Positions 47,870-58,225 of a stretch of DNA of 60,124 nt are shown here, piece by piece (positions within the stretch are counted from its first letter, which is position 1; every line of letters starts with the position of its first letter). The position numbers and the translations under genes are program-made. The stretch spans positions 1-60,124 of the forward strand of contig MCGO01000223.1 of NCBI GenBank assembly GCA_002104985.1, read 5' to 3'. The stretch comes from Rhizoclosmatium globosum. Its lineage: Eukaryota > Chytridiomycota > Chytridiomycetes > Chytridiales > Chytriomycetaceae. The notes below the pieces were generated by a model. It was given only the letters and a program-made list of their open reading frames with translations. It was not told where the DNA came from and made no database searches.

Positions 47870-48092
47870 TCTGGTTGAAAAACTGACAATTCCAACCGAC
47901 AAGCAACATCAACGAGTCAATTATTTCCATATTTAACTATTTAATCATATGATGGCATTAATTGAGAACGAGCATAGCCGATCCGACCCACTGACCCAGG
48001 AATTTTCGTCACTCATCCATTGTCCCATTGTTCTTGTTCTCCATTGTTAATCGACTCAAACTCCCTTGGCCCCACGTAAAAACCTTGCAAAA

Positions 48093-49098
48093 ATGTCCAA
48101 CACGACTTCTCAAGACTTGATCGATGTCCTTGGCCTTCCTTTAAACTTCTTTCTTCTCAGAATGATTCTCAATATGTGTCTGCACGCGTTTTGTCTCTCA
48201 ATAGCCAAGACAATCAAAAAGCTCATATACAAATTAGAAGCAAGGAATTTGTTTCTTAACTGAATAGTGTGCACCTTCAATGTCGCGGCAATGATTAACG
48301 CCATATTTGCGTTCATCTTGACAGCCGTTCCTCTCAAGACCCCAACGAGCTGTTTCACAGTCAACTTTCTGCAAAATATCACACTTCATATTACGATGGT
48401 TATTTTTGGTGGGATACAATCGACGTTTTGACACCGCTAAACTTTTACCATTAGATTACTTGATTCTATTCAAATCCTACATTGCAACACGAAAGAGCCG
48501 CGCTTTCGCGATACTGGCTGTATTAGCTTCCATTAACCGATTAGTATGGACTATCGCGGACCTATTCTGGTCAGAAGGAAATTTTGAGAACGAGACGTGC
48601 TCTTTACACCAAAATGCACTCTCCGGAACCCAATACGCCGTTGCAGATATTATTATCGATGTAGTTGGCACGCTTGGTGCAATGTATGCCTTTTTCGCAT
48701 CGAACGCTCACATGTTACCTCTCGGTGGAATCTTGTATCATATTATGAAAGAAAATGGTTAGATTAAACTTCAATGAATAATTTAACTCATTATTTGATT
48801 AGTTTTCCGTACTGTCCTTGTATTGGCTGTCAATTGCGTGTTGATCTATGTTAACAGTATGAGCTCCACAATGGACGAGAATATCAACTATATTGCTTCG
48901 TTGTGCGGCGCAATCATCATCTATTTTCTCATGAAGTTAGAGCTTTATTGTGAGTACTCAACAGACGAGTTTTTTAAATTGAAAATGAAATTAGGGAAGG
49001 AAACTCGTGACAAAGAACCAAGTGGTCCATCATCCAAGAGCGCAAAGAAAAGCACTTTATCAAGTAATATGAGTGCTGCTGGTATTCAAGTTAAGTAA
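48093..49098 (+). pseudogene. Seven-helix membrane protein, copy 1, with internal stop
   Basis: Three exons (48093-48408, 48455-48757, 48803-49098) with the same structure as copy 2. Seven hydrophobic segments can be drawn, beginning MSNTTSQDLIDVLGLPLNFF and ending NYIASLCGAIIIYFLM, then a Lys/Ser-rich cytosolic tail (KSAKKSTLSSNMSAAG). At 48261-48263 the codon that is TGG (Trp) in copy 2 is TGA, which ends translation after about 56 residues. The rest is well conserved, so the stop is recent, or a base error, or part of a readthrough. I do not recognise the family; layout is like a G-protein-coupled receptor but no class motif is visible. Confidence 0.7.
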
Positions 49099-49316
49099 AA
49101 TGTCTTGACTGAAGTTGAGACCAAACAAACTGCCTAATACTTTATGTCAATTTTATCTCATCTATTCAATACCAAAGCATTGCCCTTCTATTAAACTATT
49201 CATTAACATTACTACAAGTCAAACCAAACCAAGAATTCAGTCTCGCTTTCATATTCTGATTGTTTTTAGATCCTCTCCATTGTCAATCGACCCAAATCGT
49301 CAAATAATACAAAAAA

Positions 49317-50388
49317 ATGTCCAACACGACTTCTCAAGACTTGATCAATGTCCTCGGTCCACCCCTAAACTTCCTCCTGCTCGGCGTGATTCTCCACATG
49401 TGCTTTCACGCGTTTTGCCTCTCAATGGCAAACATAATCAGCAAACTCGTTTTCAAGACAGAAACGGGAAATCTGTTTCTCAACTGGATAGTATGCGCCT
49501 TCAACGTTTCAGCAATCGTAAATGCTATATTCGCGTTCATATTGACTGCAGTTCCTCTAACGACGCAAAAGAGTTGTTTCATCGTCAACTTTTTGCAAAA
49601 CATTACGTATCATCTTACACTTATTATTTTCGGTAGGGAATATATCATCAGTGATTGCTCATAGATGAACTGATTTTAAACTATGTTGTTCTGAATTAGA
49701 TTACTTGATTCTTTTCAAATCATACATTGCGACTCGTAAAAGCAGTGTCTTTGCGATAATAGCTGGACTAGCTTCCCTAAATCGATTGATATGGACTATA
49801 GCGGATCTTTTCTGGTCTGAAGGAAGTTTCGAAGATGAAACATGTTCCTTGCTTCAAAACGCTCTTTCAGGGACACAATACGCTGTTGCTGATATCATAA
49901 TTGATGCTATTGGCACTCTTGGGGCAATGCACGCATTTTTTGCTGCGAATGCTCATTTGTTACCTTTGGAAGGAATCTTTTACCATGTCATGAAAGAAAC
50001 GGTGAGTATTGTGTTAAGTTTTGAGTACACTGACTTCTTTCGCGGAAAGTCTTTCGAACCGTTCTTGTTTTGGCTGTCAACTGTGTTTTGATCTTCATCA
50101 ACAGCATGAGCTCCAGTATGAACGAGAATATTAATTATATAGCCTCGCTATGCGGAGGCATCATCATCTATTTTTTAATGAATTTGGAGCTTTACTGTGA
50201 GTGCTGGATTAATCCATTTCAAAATAGTATCTTTAAACATAGAAATTAGGGAAGGAATCTCGCAACAGGGAAGCAAGCAGCCCTTCGTTGAGTGGAAAAC
50301 ACAGCAATTTTGTGAACAATGTGAGCAATACTAATGCTCGGGTTAAGAGTAATCTCTTGACTGAGGTTCAGGACAAGAGTACTATATG
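49317..50388 (+). CDS. Seven-helix membrane protein, copy 2, possible frame break
   Basis: Tandem paralogue of copy 1 with an intact first exon (FLNWIVCAFNVSAIVNAIFA). Exons about 49317-49632, 49700-50001 and from 50050. Segments: NFLLLGVILHMCFHAFCL, WIVCAFNVSAIVNAIFAFIL, NITYHLTLIIFDYLILFKSY, VFAIIAGLASLNRLIWTIAD, YAVADIIIDAIGTLGAM, TVLVLAVNCVLIFINSM and YIASLCGGIIIYFLM. Exon 2 is exactly 1 nt shorter than in copy 1 (GAAACG versus GAAAATG at its end), which breaks the frame into exon 3; this may be a missing A. The 3' region also differs by a probable extra intron before LGKESRNREASS. Conserved WTIADLFWSEG and ENETCSL/EDETCSL loops are shared. Possible sensory receptor, by topology only. Confidence 0.65.
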
Positions 50389-50450
50389 AAGTAGATATTT
50401 TAATCAATTTAATATTCTCAACAAAGTCCGATTTTGAGATAAATAAAAGT

Positions 50451-51766
50451 TCACTTCTTTCCAAAGAACGAAGTCAGTGGCGCCATCCCCTTTGTTGACA
50501 CGGGTTTCTTTGTTGAAGCTTTTGGAGCAGCTTTCCCAGTTGGCTGAAATATCCGATCAGCGTCGCACTCATAAAAACACGATCTAATCACCTTCTTTCC
50601 AGTGTCTGGTTTTTTAGCAGGCGCGGGAGGAGCAATCCGAGGGTCCGCATACACCGCTTTGGATAAATTGGTCGCGTTTAATGCAGCCTTGGTTAACATA
50701 CTGTTAAGTCTTCAAGTGCGCGTAAGCATTCATTATACTCAAAATCTCGGGAGACATACCCCATCGCTTCCTTCAATACGTCAGGCCATTTTCCAACAGG
50801 GAGAACCTCACAAATAATTTTGTGCACCATCGTCTTTCGATGCTCTGTAATTTAATCAGTACTAAATACGCCAAGACGCTTCACTGGAACGTAAAAAGTA
50901 CCTTGCTTCTCCTCAGCGGATAAGCTATCTTCCCATTGCCCATTCACTTTCAGCAGAGAATATGATTCGTATTTTGCTAACAGCTTATTGGCTTTCTCAA
51001 GGAGCCATGCTTTCGTTTTGTCGTCATTCAATCGATAGAATGTCATTCCCTTCACAGTGGCTAAATATTCGGACAAGGTTGGTCTTTGAATTTCAAGAAC
51101 TACTTCACGCACCGTCGACATCACAAATCAAACGCAGTTTCTCCTCGATCCCTTCCAGTTCTGCAAGTTGAGATAGAAGCGGATAATTGTCTGAGTGAAG
51201 GATATTCTCAAGCTGCTCAAAACGACGGGCCGGGGCTTCGTTTTCTCCTCGATTCCTTTTTGATGGCGGCATTTCGTCGTCGTTTGTTGAGGCAGGAGAC
51301 TGAAGCAAGGGAAGAAAGAGGAACAGTGGATCGAATGGAGTCATCATCAAAAACGACCCATCTTGAGCCAGATTTAGTTTGCTGCCAACTCTGAATCCAT
51401 GGTGTACAACGTACCTTGCAGCACATTGTCGCCCACGAAGCAAGAGCGTTTGTCTGGACAGTTTGTTAATCATCAGTTGAAGAACATTGTGAAGCAAGAT
51501 ACCGTCTGCGTGCCGCGTCACTTGTAACAGCGCCTTCTTGGACAACGCAAAGTACACGCCTTCTCCTGACGAAACACGTGTTTGTTTGTTTGTTTGTTTG
51601 GCACTTGAGCATTAAGGTAATGCAAACCTGTCCGAGGATGTGGCAACGTCACGAGCGATGTCAGGCTGCCCTCTTCAACAACGCCCGTCGTTGCACAATG
51701 AACTATTGCGAGTGTCGTGCCGGTTTTGTACTCGTCTGGTGTCGTTTGGTTGGAAGGTCCGAGCAT
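50451..51766 (-). CDS. RNH202: Ribonuclease H2 subunit B
   Basis: Non-catalytic subunit of nuclear RNase H2, which removes ribonucleotides from DNA. Signatures: LVTLPHPRTG at the start, FALSKKALLQVTRHADGILL, QDGSFLMMTPFDPLFLFLPL (the best family mark), ICDVDATVKGMTFYRLNDDK and a C-terminal PIP-like motif APLTSFFGKK for PCNA binding. Six exons, all phase-consistent: for example PHPRTGEGVYFALS, EEKQEHRKTMVHKI and KEAMGLNSMLTKA. One intron (50544-50591, 48 nt) is stop-free and a multiple of three, adding 16 residues if retained. Another intron holds a (CAAA)n tract near 51580-51600. Start at ATG 51766. The protein is complete, about 330 residues. Confidence 0.88.
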
Positions 51767-52026
51767 TGGAACCAAGAAACTCTCTCAAGAAACTCTTGAA
51801 TAATCTAAAATACATTTAAAGGAATTCAAGAGATACGTTTCTTTCTTGGTTAACCTGATCCCCTGCGTTTGTCTTTGAGGATTAAAGCTCTGGCTTGCAT
51901 GCAGATCAACGCGTTTTTTCATTTATCTTCTAGCCAAGGTCATCCTACCGATCAAAGAGCCTCTCAATTACTAAAATAAAGAGAAGGCTTTTAATAATGT
52001 GAGTTCCTGCACAACTTTCCTTCAAA

Positions 52027-52659
52027 ATGGAATCACTGAAACAGGCCTGGTTCACACACATTCCCGCATCAGCCTCGTCACCAACAGCAACAAAATGGTG
52101 GCAGGTAATCGATGCCGCATACGCCGAGCCACATCGATCGTACCACTCGCGAACCCACGTTGAATCGCTGTGGCGCCTGTTTGAATCCATCATCCCAAAC
52201 AACCACAGTCCGCTCGTCCTTCTTCTCGCAATCTGCTTCCACGATATCATCTACGATCCTAAATCATCTTCGAATGAGGCGCAGTCGGCGGATGTGTTTG
52301 CTGCGTTTGCGGTGGAGGTTGGGGAAGATGTGGTCAAGAAGGATGACGTGGCAATGGTGACGGAACTGATTCTTGCGACAATCAGCCATAAATCTAATGG
52401 ATCAACAATTTGTGACTTTTTTCTTGACTTGGATTTGAGTATTCTGGCGTCGGATTGGGAACTGTACAAAGAGTATGCTAAGGGTATTAGGAAGGAATAT
52501 GAATGCTACGATGATGCCGCATTCAGGTCAGGGAGGTCAGCTGTCTTGGAAAAGTTCCTGGCTCGACCTAATTTATACTTTACGCCGGAATTAAAGGAGA
52601 AGTGGGAAGAAAAGGCCCGTGCCAATATCGCCCAAGAAATCAAAGAGTTAAATCAATAA
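52027..52659 (+). CDS. HD-domain metal-dependent phosphohydrolase (COG4339 type)
   Basis: Single exon of 210 residues. The HD pattern is clear: RSYHSRTHVESLWRLF (first His), LAICFHDIIYDPKSSSNE (His-Asp and Glu/Asn), VTELILATISHK and FFLDLDLSILASDW (second Asp). The C terminus, IRKEYECYDDAAFRSGRSAV followed by FLARPNLYFTPELKEKWEEK, is typical of a bacterial-type group of predicted HD phosphohydrolases that is also found patchily in fungi. Substrate unknown; nucleotide-like is a guess. Lack of introns in an intron-rich neighbourhood is compatible with a bacterial origin but does not prove it. Confidence 0.85.
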   Translation: MESLKQAWFTHIPASASSPTATKWWQVIDAAYAEPHRSYHSRTHVESLWRLFESIIPNNHSPLVLLLAICFHDIIYDPKSSSNEAQSADVFAAFAVEVGEDVVKKDDVAMVTELILATISHKSNGSTICDFFLDLDLSILASDWELYKEYAKGIRKEYECYDDAAFRSGRSAVLEKFLARPNLYFTPELKEKWEEKARANIAQEIKELNQ

Positions 52660-52800
52660 ACTCCATCAAAGTACTTACTCTAAATTAGACCAGACTATCA
52701 GAACGACAGATAATAATTTATCTCAATCACCAAAAAGGAAGCGACTAAAGCAATAAATAGATAATAAATCAAGAATAATAAAAATGTACACGGGCTTCCA

Positions 52801-55800
52801 TCAACCTCGCTTGGAACGAGAGGATCGTCCAGCCCTTTTCTCATCAACAACAACAACCTCTTCCATCACTTCATCTTCTTCAATAGCTTGTACAACCTTC
52901 GTCTTGTTTCCACCTCGTTTAGAAGACCTAATCTCTTCATGAACAACTTCAACTTCAGCCTCCTCAGCAACCTTTTTCGATTTCCCAGAAGATTTTACAG
53001 CAGACGGTTTCGCAACGTCGACATCGACAGAATGATCAACTTGCTTCTTACGACCACGACCCGTTTTCCCAGCAGGCGTCTTTGACACTTGTTCAACCTC
53101 TGGTTCTGGTTCTGAAGCAACTATTTTCTTGTTTGCGGGTTTCTTTGAGGTAGAAGTGAGTCCAGTTTCAGTTTCATCAATTTCAGGCTTGTGCAAACCA
53201 GTTTCCTTGGTCGCATTTTTGCCTCGCTTCGATCGAGATGGCTCTTCAGTGGGCTCAGCAACCTCTGGTTCGACCGCTTTGGCTGCCTTTCGTTTTCCTC
53301 CTTTCTTCAATGAAGTCTCAACTTCCACAATATCTGGCTCAATCTCATCTACATCAATAACATCAACAATTTTTGCACCGCGCTTGCTATTCTTTTTCGC
53401 CTCAGTCGTTTCGGCCGTTGATTCTTCAGGTACAATACTTCCAGCACCTCGTCGCTGTTTCATGGAGACAGTCGGCTCCACTGGAGTTTCCTCAGCAGCA
53501 GGTGGTTCATCGACAATATTCCCGCCACGTTTGCCTTTCTTTTGGAACCGGGCAACATTTTGTTTATGTGGTTGAGCAGGAACTTCATCAACACCTTCGA
53601 CTGCATCTTCTTCAACATGCTTGACAGCACCACGCTTTCCTTTCCTGCCAGTTTTTTGCACCGAGTCTTCAGCTACTGATTCAGTCGGAATATCTTCAGC
53701 TACGGCTTCAACGTCCACAGATTTACCGACACGTTTCTTGGCAAGCATAGGCGCTGGAGCTTCTACATTAGAGTCTGTAGGAGCATCTTCCACAAAAGGT
53801 TCGACAGCAACAGCCTTCGCTCCACGCTTTCCTTTCTTTGGTGGAGCAATCGCAGATAAGACTGAAGCTTCAATTGCAGCTTCAACTTCCATTGGTTGTT
53901 GTTCTACTTCAGCAGGTTCTTCTTTTCGTGACTTTCTGCCACGTCGTTTGACAGGTTTCTCCACTTCAATATCATCGTCAGCACCGTCGACTACGTCGTT
54001 CTTTGAAATATTTGGTTCAGAAGCAATTGGCTTCATAGCAGAGGAATGTGGGATAGGCTCAGCAGAAACGGAAGGAGTAGATGGCTCTGCAACAGGAATG
54101 ACCTCAGACATAGGCTCAGCGATAGTCTCCTCAACTGCTCCGAATTCAGCAGAAGTTCTACGAGAGTGGCAGCGACTGTTAGGTCGCATCAAAACAATTT
54201 CGTCGTCTGGAGCGAAAAGAGGTTGCGCTTCTGCAGGAGGTGCAATAGCAGGACCTGTAGAAATTCTTCGATGGCTTTTACGGGTACTACGCAACTGAGT
54301 TGTAACCTCTTCAGCAAGTTCGAGAACAGCTCCAGCAGGGCTTTGAGAAGCATCGGAGACTTTGACAGGAGATACTGGGTCAGCAATTTCTTCAGCGGGT
54401 GCAGTTGCAGGCTTCGTTCCTCGTTTTCGTCGAGCTGCGCGTTTCTTTGGCATCTTTTTGCCAATTTCTTCTTCTGGGTCTGGAGTGGTTTCCAGAACTG
54501 GTTCGCCTTGTTTCTGGACTTCCGGGGCTTCGTCAAGGTCCATGGGCTGAAATAAAGTTAGATTCTGTTATCAATTTCGAAAAATGTCGGCTACACACCA
54601 ATTTTTCAGCTTCAATATCTGTAGTTGTCTGGTTCTCAACAGGCGCATTGACCTCATCATCTACGATTTCCTGACTGTCCTCAACAACAACAGTCTCAAC
54701 TGAATCCGACTTCGCGACATCACACACTTCAGCCCCGACTTCTTCAACAGAGACTTCATCAATAGGAACCTCAACCTCAACTTCAACCTCAACTTCTTCA
54801 TACTCAGAGGCGTCATCGTCATCTTCCTCTTCCGTTGTTTGGGTCTTATCTGTCTCAACCACACCTTTCTCAATTTTGTCCACCTCAAGCGTTTCAACAG
54901 AATCCACAGATTTCCTAGTTTCATTCTCAAGATGGCCCGATTCCATTTTTTCAGCAACATCTTGATCAAGTCCTTGTGAATCACCCACCACTTCCTTCAG
55001 TTCACCCATAACAACATCATCTACCTCATTCTCTTCATCTTCCGTAGCAATCACCGCGACAGATCCAGGCTCAACAAGAGCTCGAGAGCTTGGAGATACA
55101 ATACCAGCAGATGTAACAGTATTCAAAGGTTCCTCATCGTCAGAAACGTTCATCTCGTCATCGGTTGAAACAGAACCCGCACGAGATAGAGTCGCAGCAG
55201 TCGCGACGTTCGATTGACAATCTTCTCCATCAACTTCCTCAGATTCATGCACAACCTCTTCCGCAACACATTCAGCTTGCTCGAGACTATCATCCACGAC
55301 GATTGGTTCCTTCGCACCAGTTTGTTCATTTGACTCGATAGCATCTTTATCGCCAAGGTCCATGGCCTGCTCAAGATCCATGGCAGTCTCCAGCTCGCGC
55401 TGTTCAACAGCTTCATCATCTCGAGTAGCAGTAGCCTCTAATGTTTCACTCGATACCGGGACAGGAACGGGTGTACCCTCAACCATGCTCCCAACGCTTT
55501 CCCTCGCTCTAGGGGTCTTCTTGATACTACTTCCGATACCACGCGCAACAACAAGCTTTCTACCACTTCTGCGTGGACTATCTAGACCAGTCACTGCCGC
55601 AACAGGCGTTGCAGGTACTTCTACTTCCGCCTCAACAGGCACGGTGTTAAGTGGCTCAGCTTCTTTGGTGGAAGCCTCATCAGTTGTAGCAGCGGTGGAA
55701 GGAGACACGGCCGCTCCATAAAAGTTAGGCAGTCCCTTTGGTGGAGGGACAAAACGGAACGCGTCCTTCAAACTCTTTTTCACAGGACTTGCCGTTCTAG

Positions 55801-58158
55801 GTCCCACAATGGGGACTGAGCGACTGTGGCTCGCGCCAATGCGTCCAGTTGTCGCTGGCACTCCTGAAGCAGCTCGTGGCAGTGGGGTATATAAAGCAGA
55901 ACCTCTCGTGGCAGATTTGATAAACGACTGAGACAAAGCACTTGGCGTTGAGCATTTTGTGACTTTGGATGGAGATGGTGCTGTGTATTGGAGAGTCTTA
56001 CGCAGGGCAGATTTGAGAATGCTTCTAGGGGTGGTCGCAGTTGGAATCGACGAAGTCGCTTGACCGCGTTTAAGCGGAGTTGAGGCAGGCTGCCCCTTGT
56101 GGAAAATTTCAGGTTCCAGCTTGATTATATGGTTTAGTATTGTTATGGAATAAGATCACAGTCTTCACCTTTGGTCCAAATGTCACTTTTTTTCTTGCAC
56201 TACCACTTTCTCCGAGACCTTGTACAGCATGACTGGTGGGAGTCATAGATCCAGATGGTTCGACTGTTTTCTCGGCAAGTGGCTCCTGTTCAGCTTCACC
56301 AGCGACCGCACTGATATCCTCAGTTTCTGTAATCGACTCAACGGAGTTTACATTGGTATCAGTTTCTTCATTGGTGGTGGGCTCTGGAATGCTAGATTCT
56401 ATGATATCTGGAATCAAGGGCTCCATAACGCTGGCAGACTCTTGGTCACCCATCATCAGCAAGTCGTCGACACTATGAGGTATATCGGCATCGAGCTGCT
56501 CTGTAGGCCCTTCGGCATCCTCAACGTCTTCGTTCCCTCCAGTTACTTCCTCTACCTCCAACGAATCTTTAACAACGTCATTCTTTGGCGTGTCGTTGTC
56601 TTCTTCCATAGTAACACGTTTCGGCTCAACAACTCGTGCAGCAGATTGACGTGCCGGAATTGCAGGAATTCTTCCACTCCTCAACCCAACACCAGCACTT
56701 CTTGCTCCAACTCCCAGCACCGTAGTCGTTGGAACAGGGCGGTTACTCCACAAACTCCTGGGCACACTCTTACTAACACCCTCCATCAGAGTCTGCCCTC
56801 TAACCGACGTACCCGCGTCAGGAGTAACAGCCTTCCTCGCCCCCTTCGGCCGAGGCGTATCCCCCATCAATCCCTCCTCCACTCTTTTCACATCCTCTAA
56901 ACCCCCAGCTAAAGCCCTACTACTAGGTGACTGCACCCTACTATCATCAAACGGATTCTCCTCCTCCCCACCACCACCGCCAGAACCGTTCCTCCTTCCA
57001 CCAGTTGTTGGCGTCGCAGGCTCAGACCCGACAGGACTACTCACATCCGCAAAACCCCCCACCGTCGGCGCAACACAAACTCTCAATGGCGTCGCCCCCA
57101 AAACCCGTTTCAATGGAAGCGCGGAATACGTCACCGCCGACGAGTCCTTCAGCTTCTCAGCAAAAGATTTTTCTGGTGCTGTGCTGGGGACTTGGTAACC
57201 CGCTGAAGTGCGTCGCCGTTTTGGGGTTTCGAGTTCAAGAGGAGGGGGAGGGGGAGGTTGTGGAGCGACGAGTTTGCGGGTGGTTGCGGGGACGGGTATT
57301 AGTTTTGATGGGGATGTAGGGTATGTGTGTGAATGGGCAGATGATGCGAGAATACGGCCTGGTGTGACTGTGTTTGTTTCGGGGTGGTCTTCGAGGTATT
57401 GTTTGATTTGGGCCTGTTTTTGGAATGGATATGTGAGTGATTTATGGATGGTGGGAGGGGAGACTTACAGTGACAGGGTATTCGAAGCGAAAGGAGCGAG
57501 ATTGAATGGTAAACAAGTCTCCATCTTTCAGTTCCACCTTGTTTGGTGTCCCATCTTCTGCCACACCCATTTCTTCTCCATTCAGCAGAGTTCCGTTGGA
57601 GCTCTTATCTTGGAGGTACACCTTATGGATTGAAGTGTACAGTTAGATACGAGATGCTCAGTTATACATACACCCAACCCACCTTTCTAGTCGCAGGATC
57701 CACAGACAGAATACAATGAAACCGAGAAACTTCTTCAAAGCGCACGCGGATTGTACAGTTCTGGTCTCTGTGGTAGAGAGCATTCACAATAAGTCAGGCT
57801 GTCAAACCGGATGTTCCCCCCTTCGCCACATCCCGCCCTTCCCCTCTGTCCCCCCGAATCAAACTCTAAACGAGAAGTTACCTTCCAAACGAAACAGTTT
57901 CCTGATTGACCGGGTATGCACTGTCACTCAAGTGTAAGCACTTCACCCAATAGTCCAAGCACTGATATCAACAAACCTTCCGTCTTCCCCATTCCTTCTA
58001 ATGACTACGATCCGCCCAAACGACCCCATTTGAAGTACAAATGCGGTGGCGGGTGAAACCAAAAGCGGATTGACTTGGCCGCCGGTTTGGCGTTGCGGCG
58101 GCCGAGAGCATTTTGTTTTTTGTGTTTCTCTTTTTCGGACTTTGTTTGGTTTGTCCAT
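52801..58158 (-). CDS. FHA protein with Ki-67/RepoMan-type PP1-docking module
   Basis: Seven exons (58158-57977, 57926-57882, 57767-57683, 57621-57469, 57413-56169, 56119-54599, 54546-52801) add up to 1658 residues with no frame break. Residues about 40-155: FHA domain (GRIVVIRRNGEDG; VSFGRDQNC; EEVSRFHCILSV; SSNGTLLNGEE; FTIQSRSFRFEYP), with the Gly-Arg, Ser-x-x-His and Asn-Gly phosphothreonine-binding points. Residues about 560-590: KKVTFGPKLEPEIF, then STPLKRG and RSILKSALRK. This matches the RVxF plus TPLKRG PP1-binding module of Ki-67 and RepoMan. Then a long Glu/Val/Thr-rich acidic part and a C-terminal array of about 11 basic units (KKGKRG, SKRG) ending RSSRSKRG. Likely a nuclear chromosome-surface PP1 anchor. 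The role is inferred; FHA plus module order is seen directly. Confidence 0.85.
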
Positions 58159-58225
58159 GTTATTCTCGATCTTTCTGACAATATTCTACAAGTATTCTGC
58201 AGCGAAAGACTTTATTAGATAATAT

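Noticed and set aside
51418..51441. A 24-nt intron in RNase H2B (GTACGT to TTCAG)
   Set aside because: Too short for splicing and the sequence is in frame and open, so it is kept as coding.
52888..54555. Long plus-strand open frames opposite the FHA gene
   Set aside because: They are the mirror of the repetitive minus-strand coding sequence, Ser/Thr-rich only because of its codon pattern, and have no independent support.
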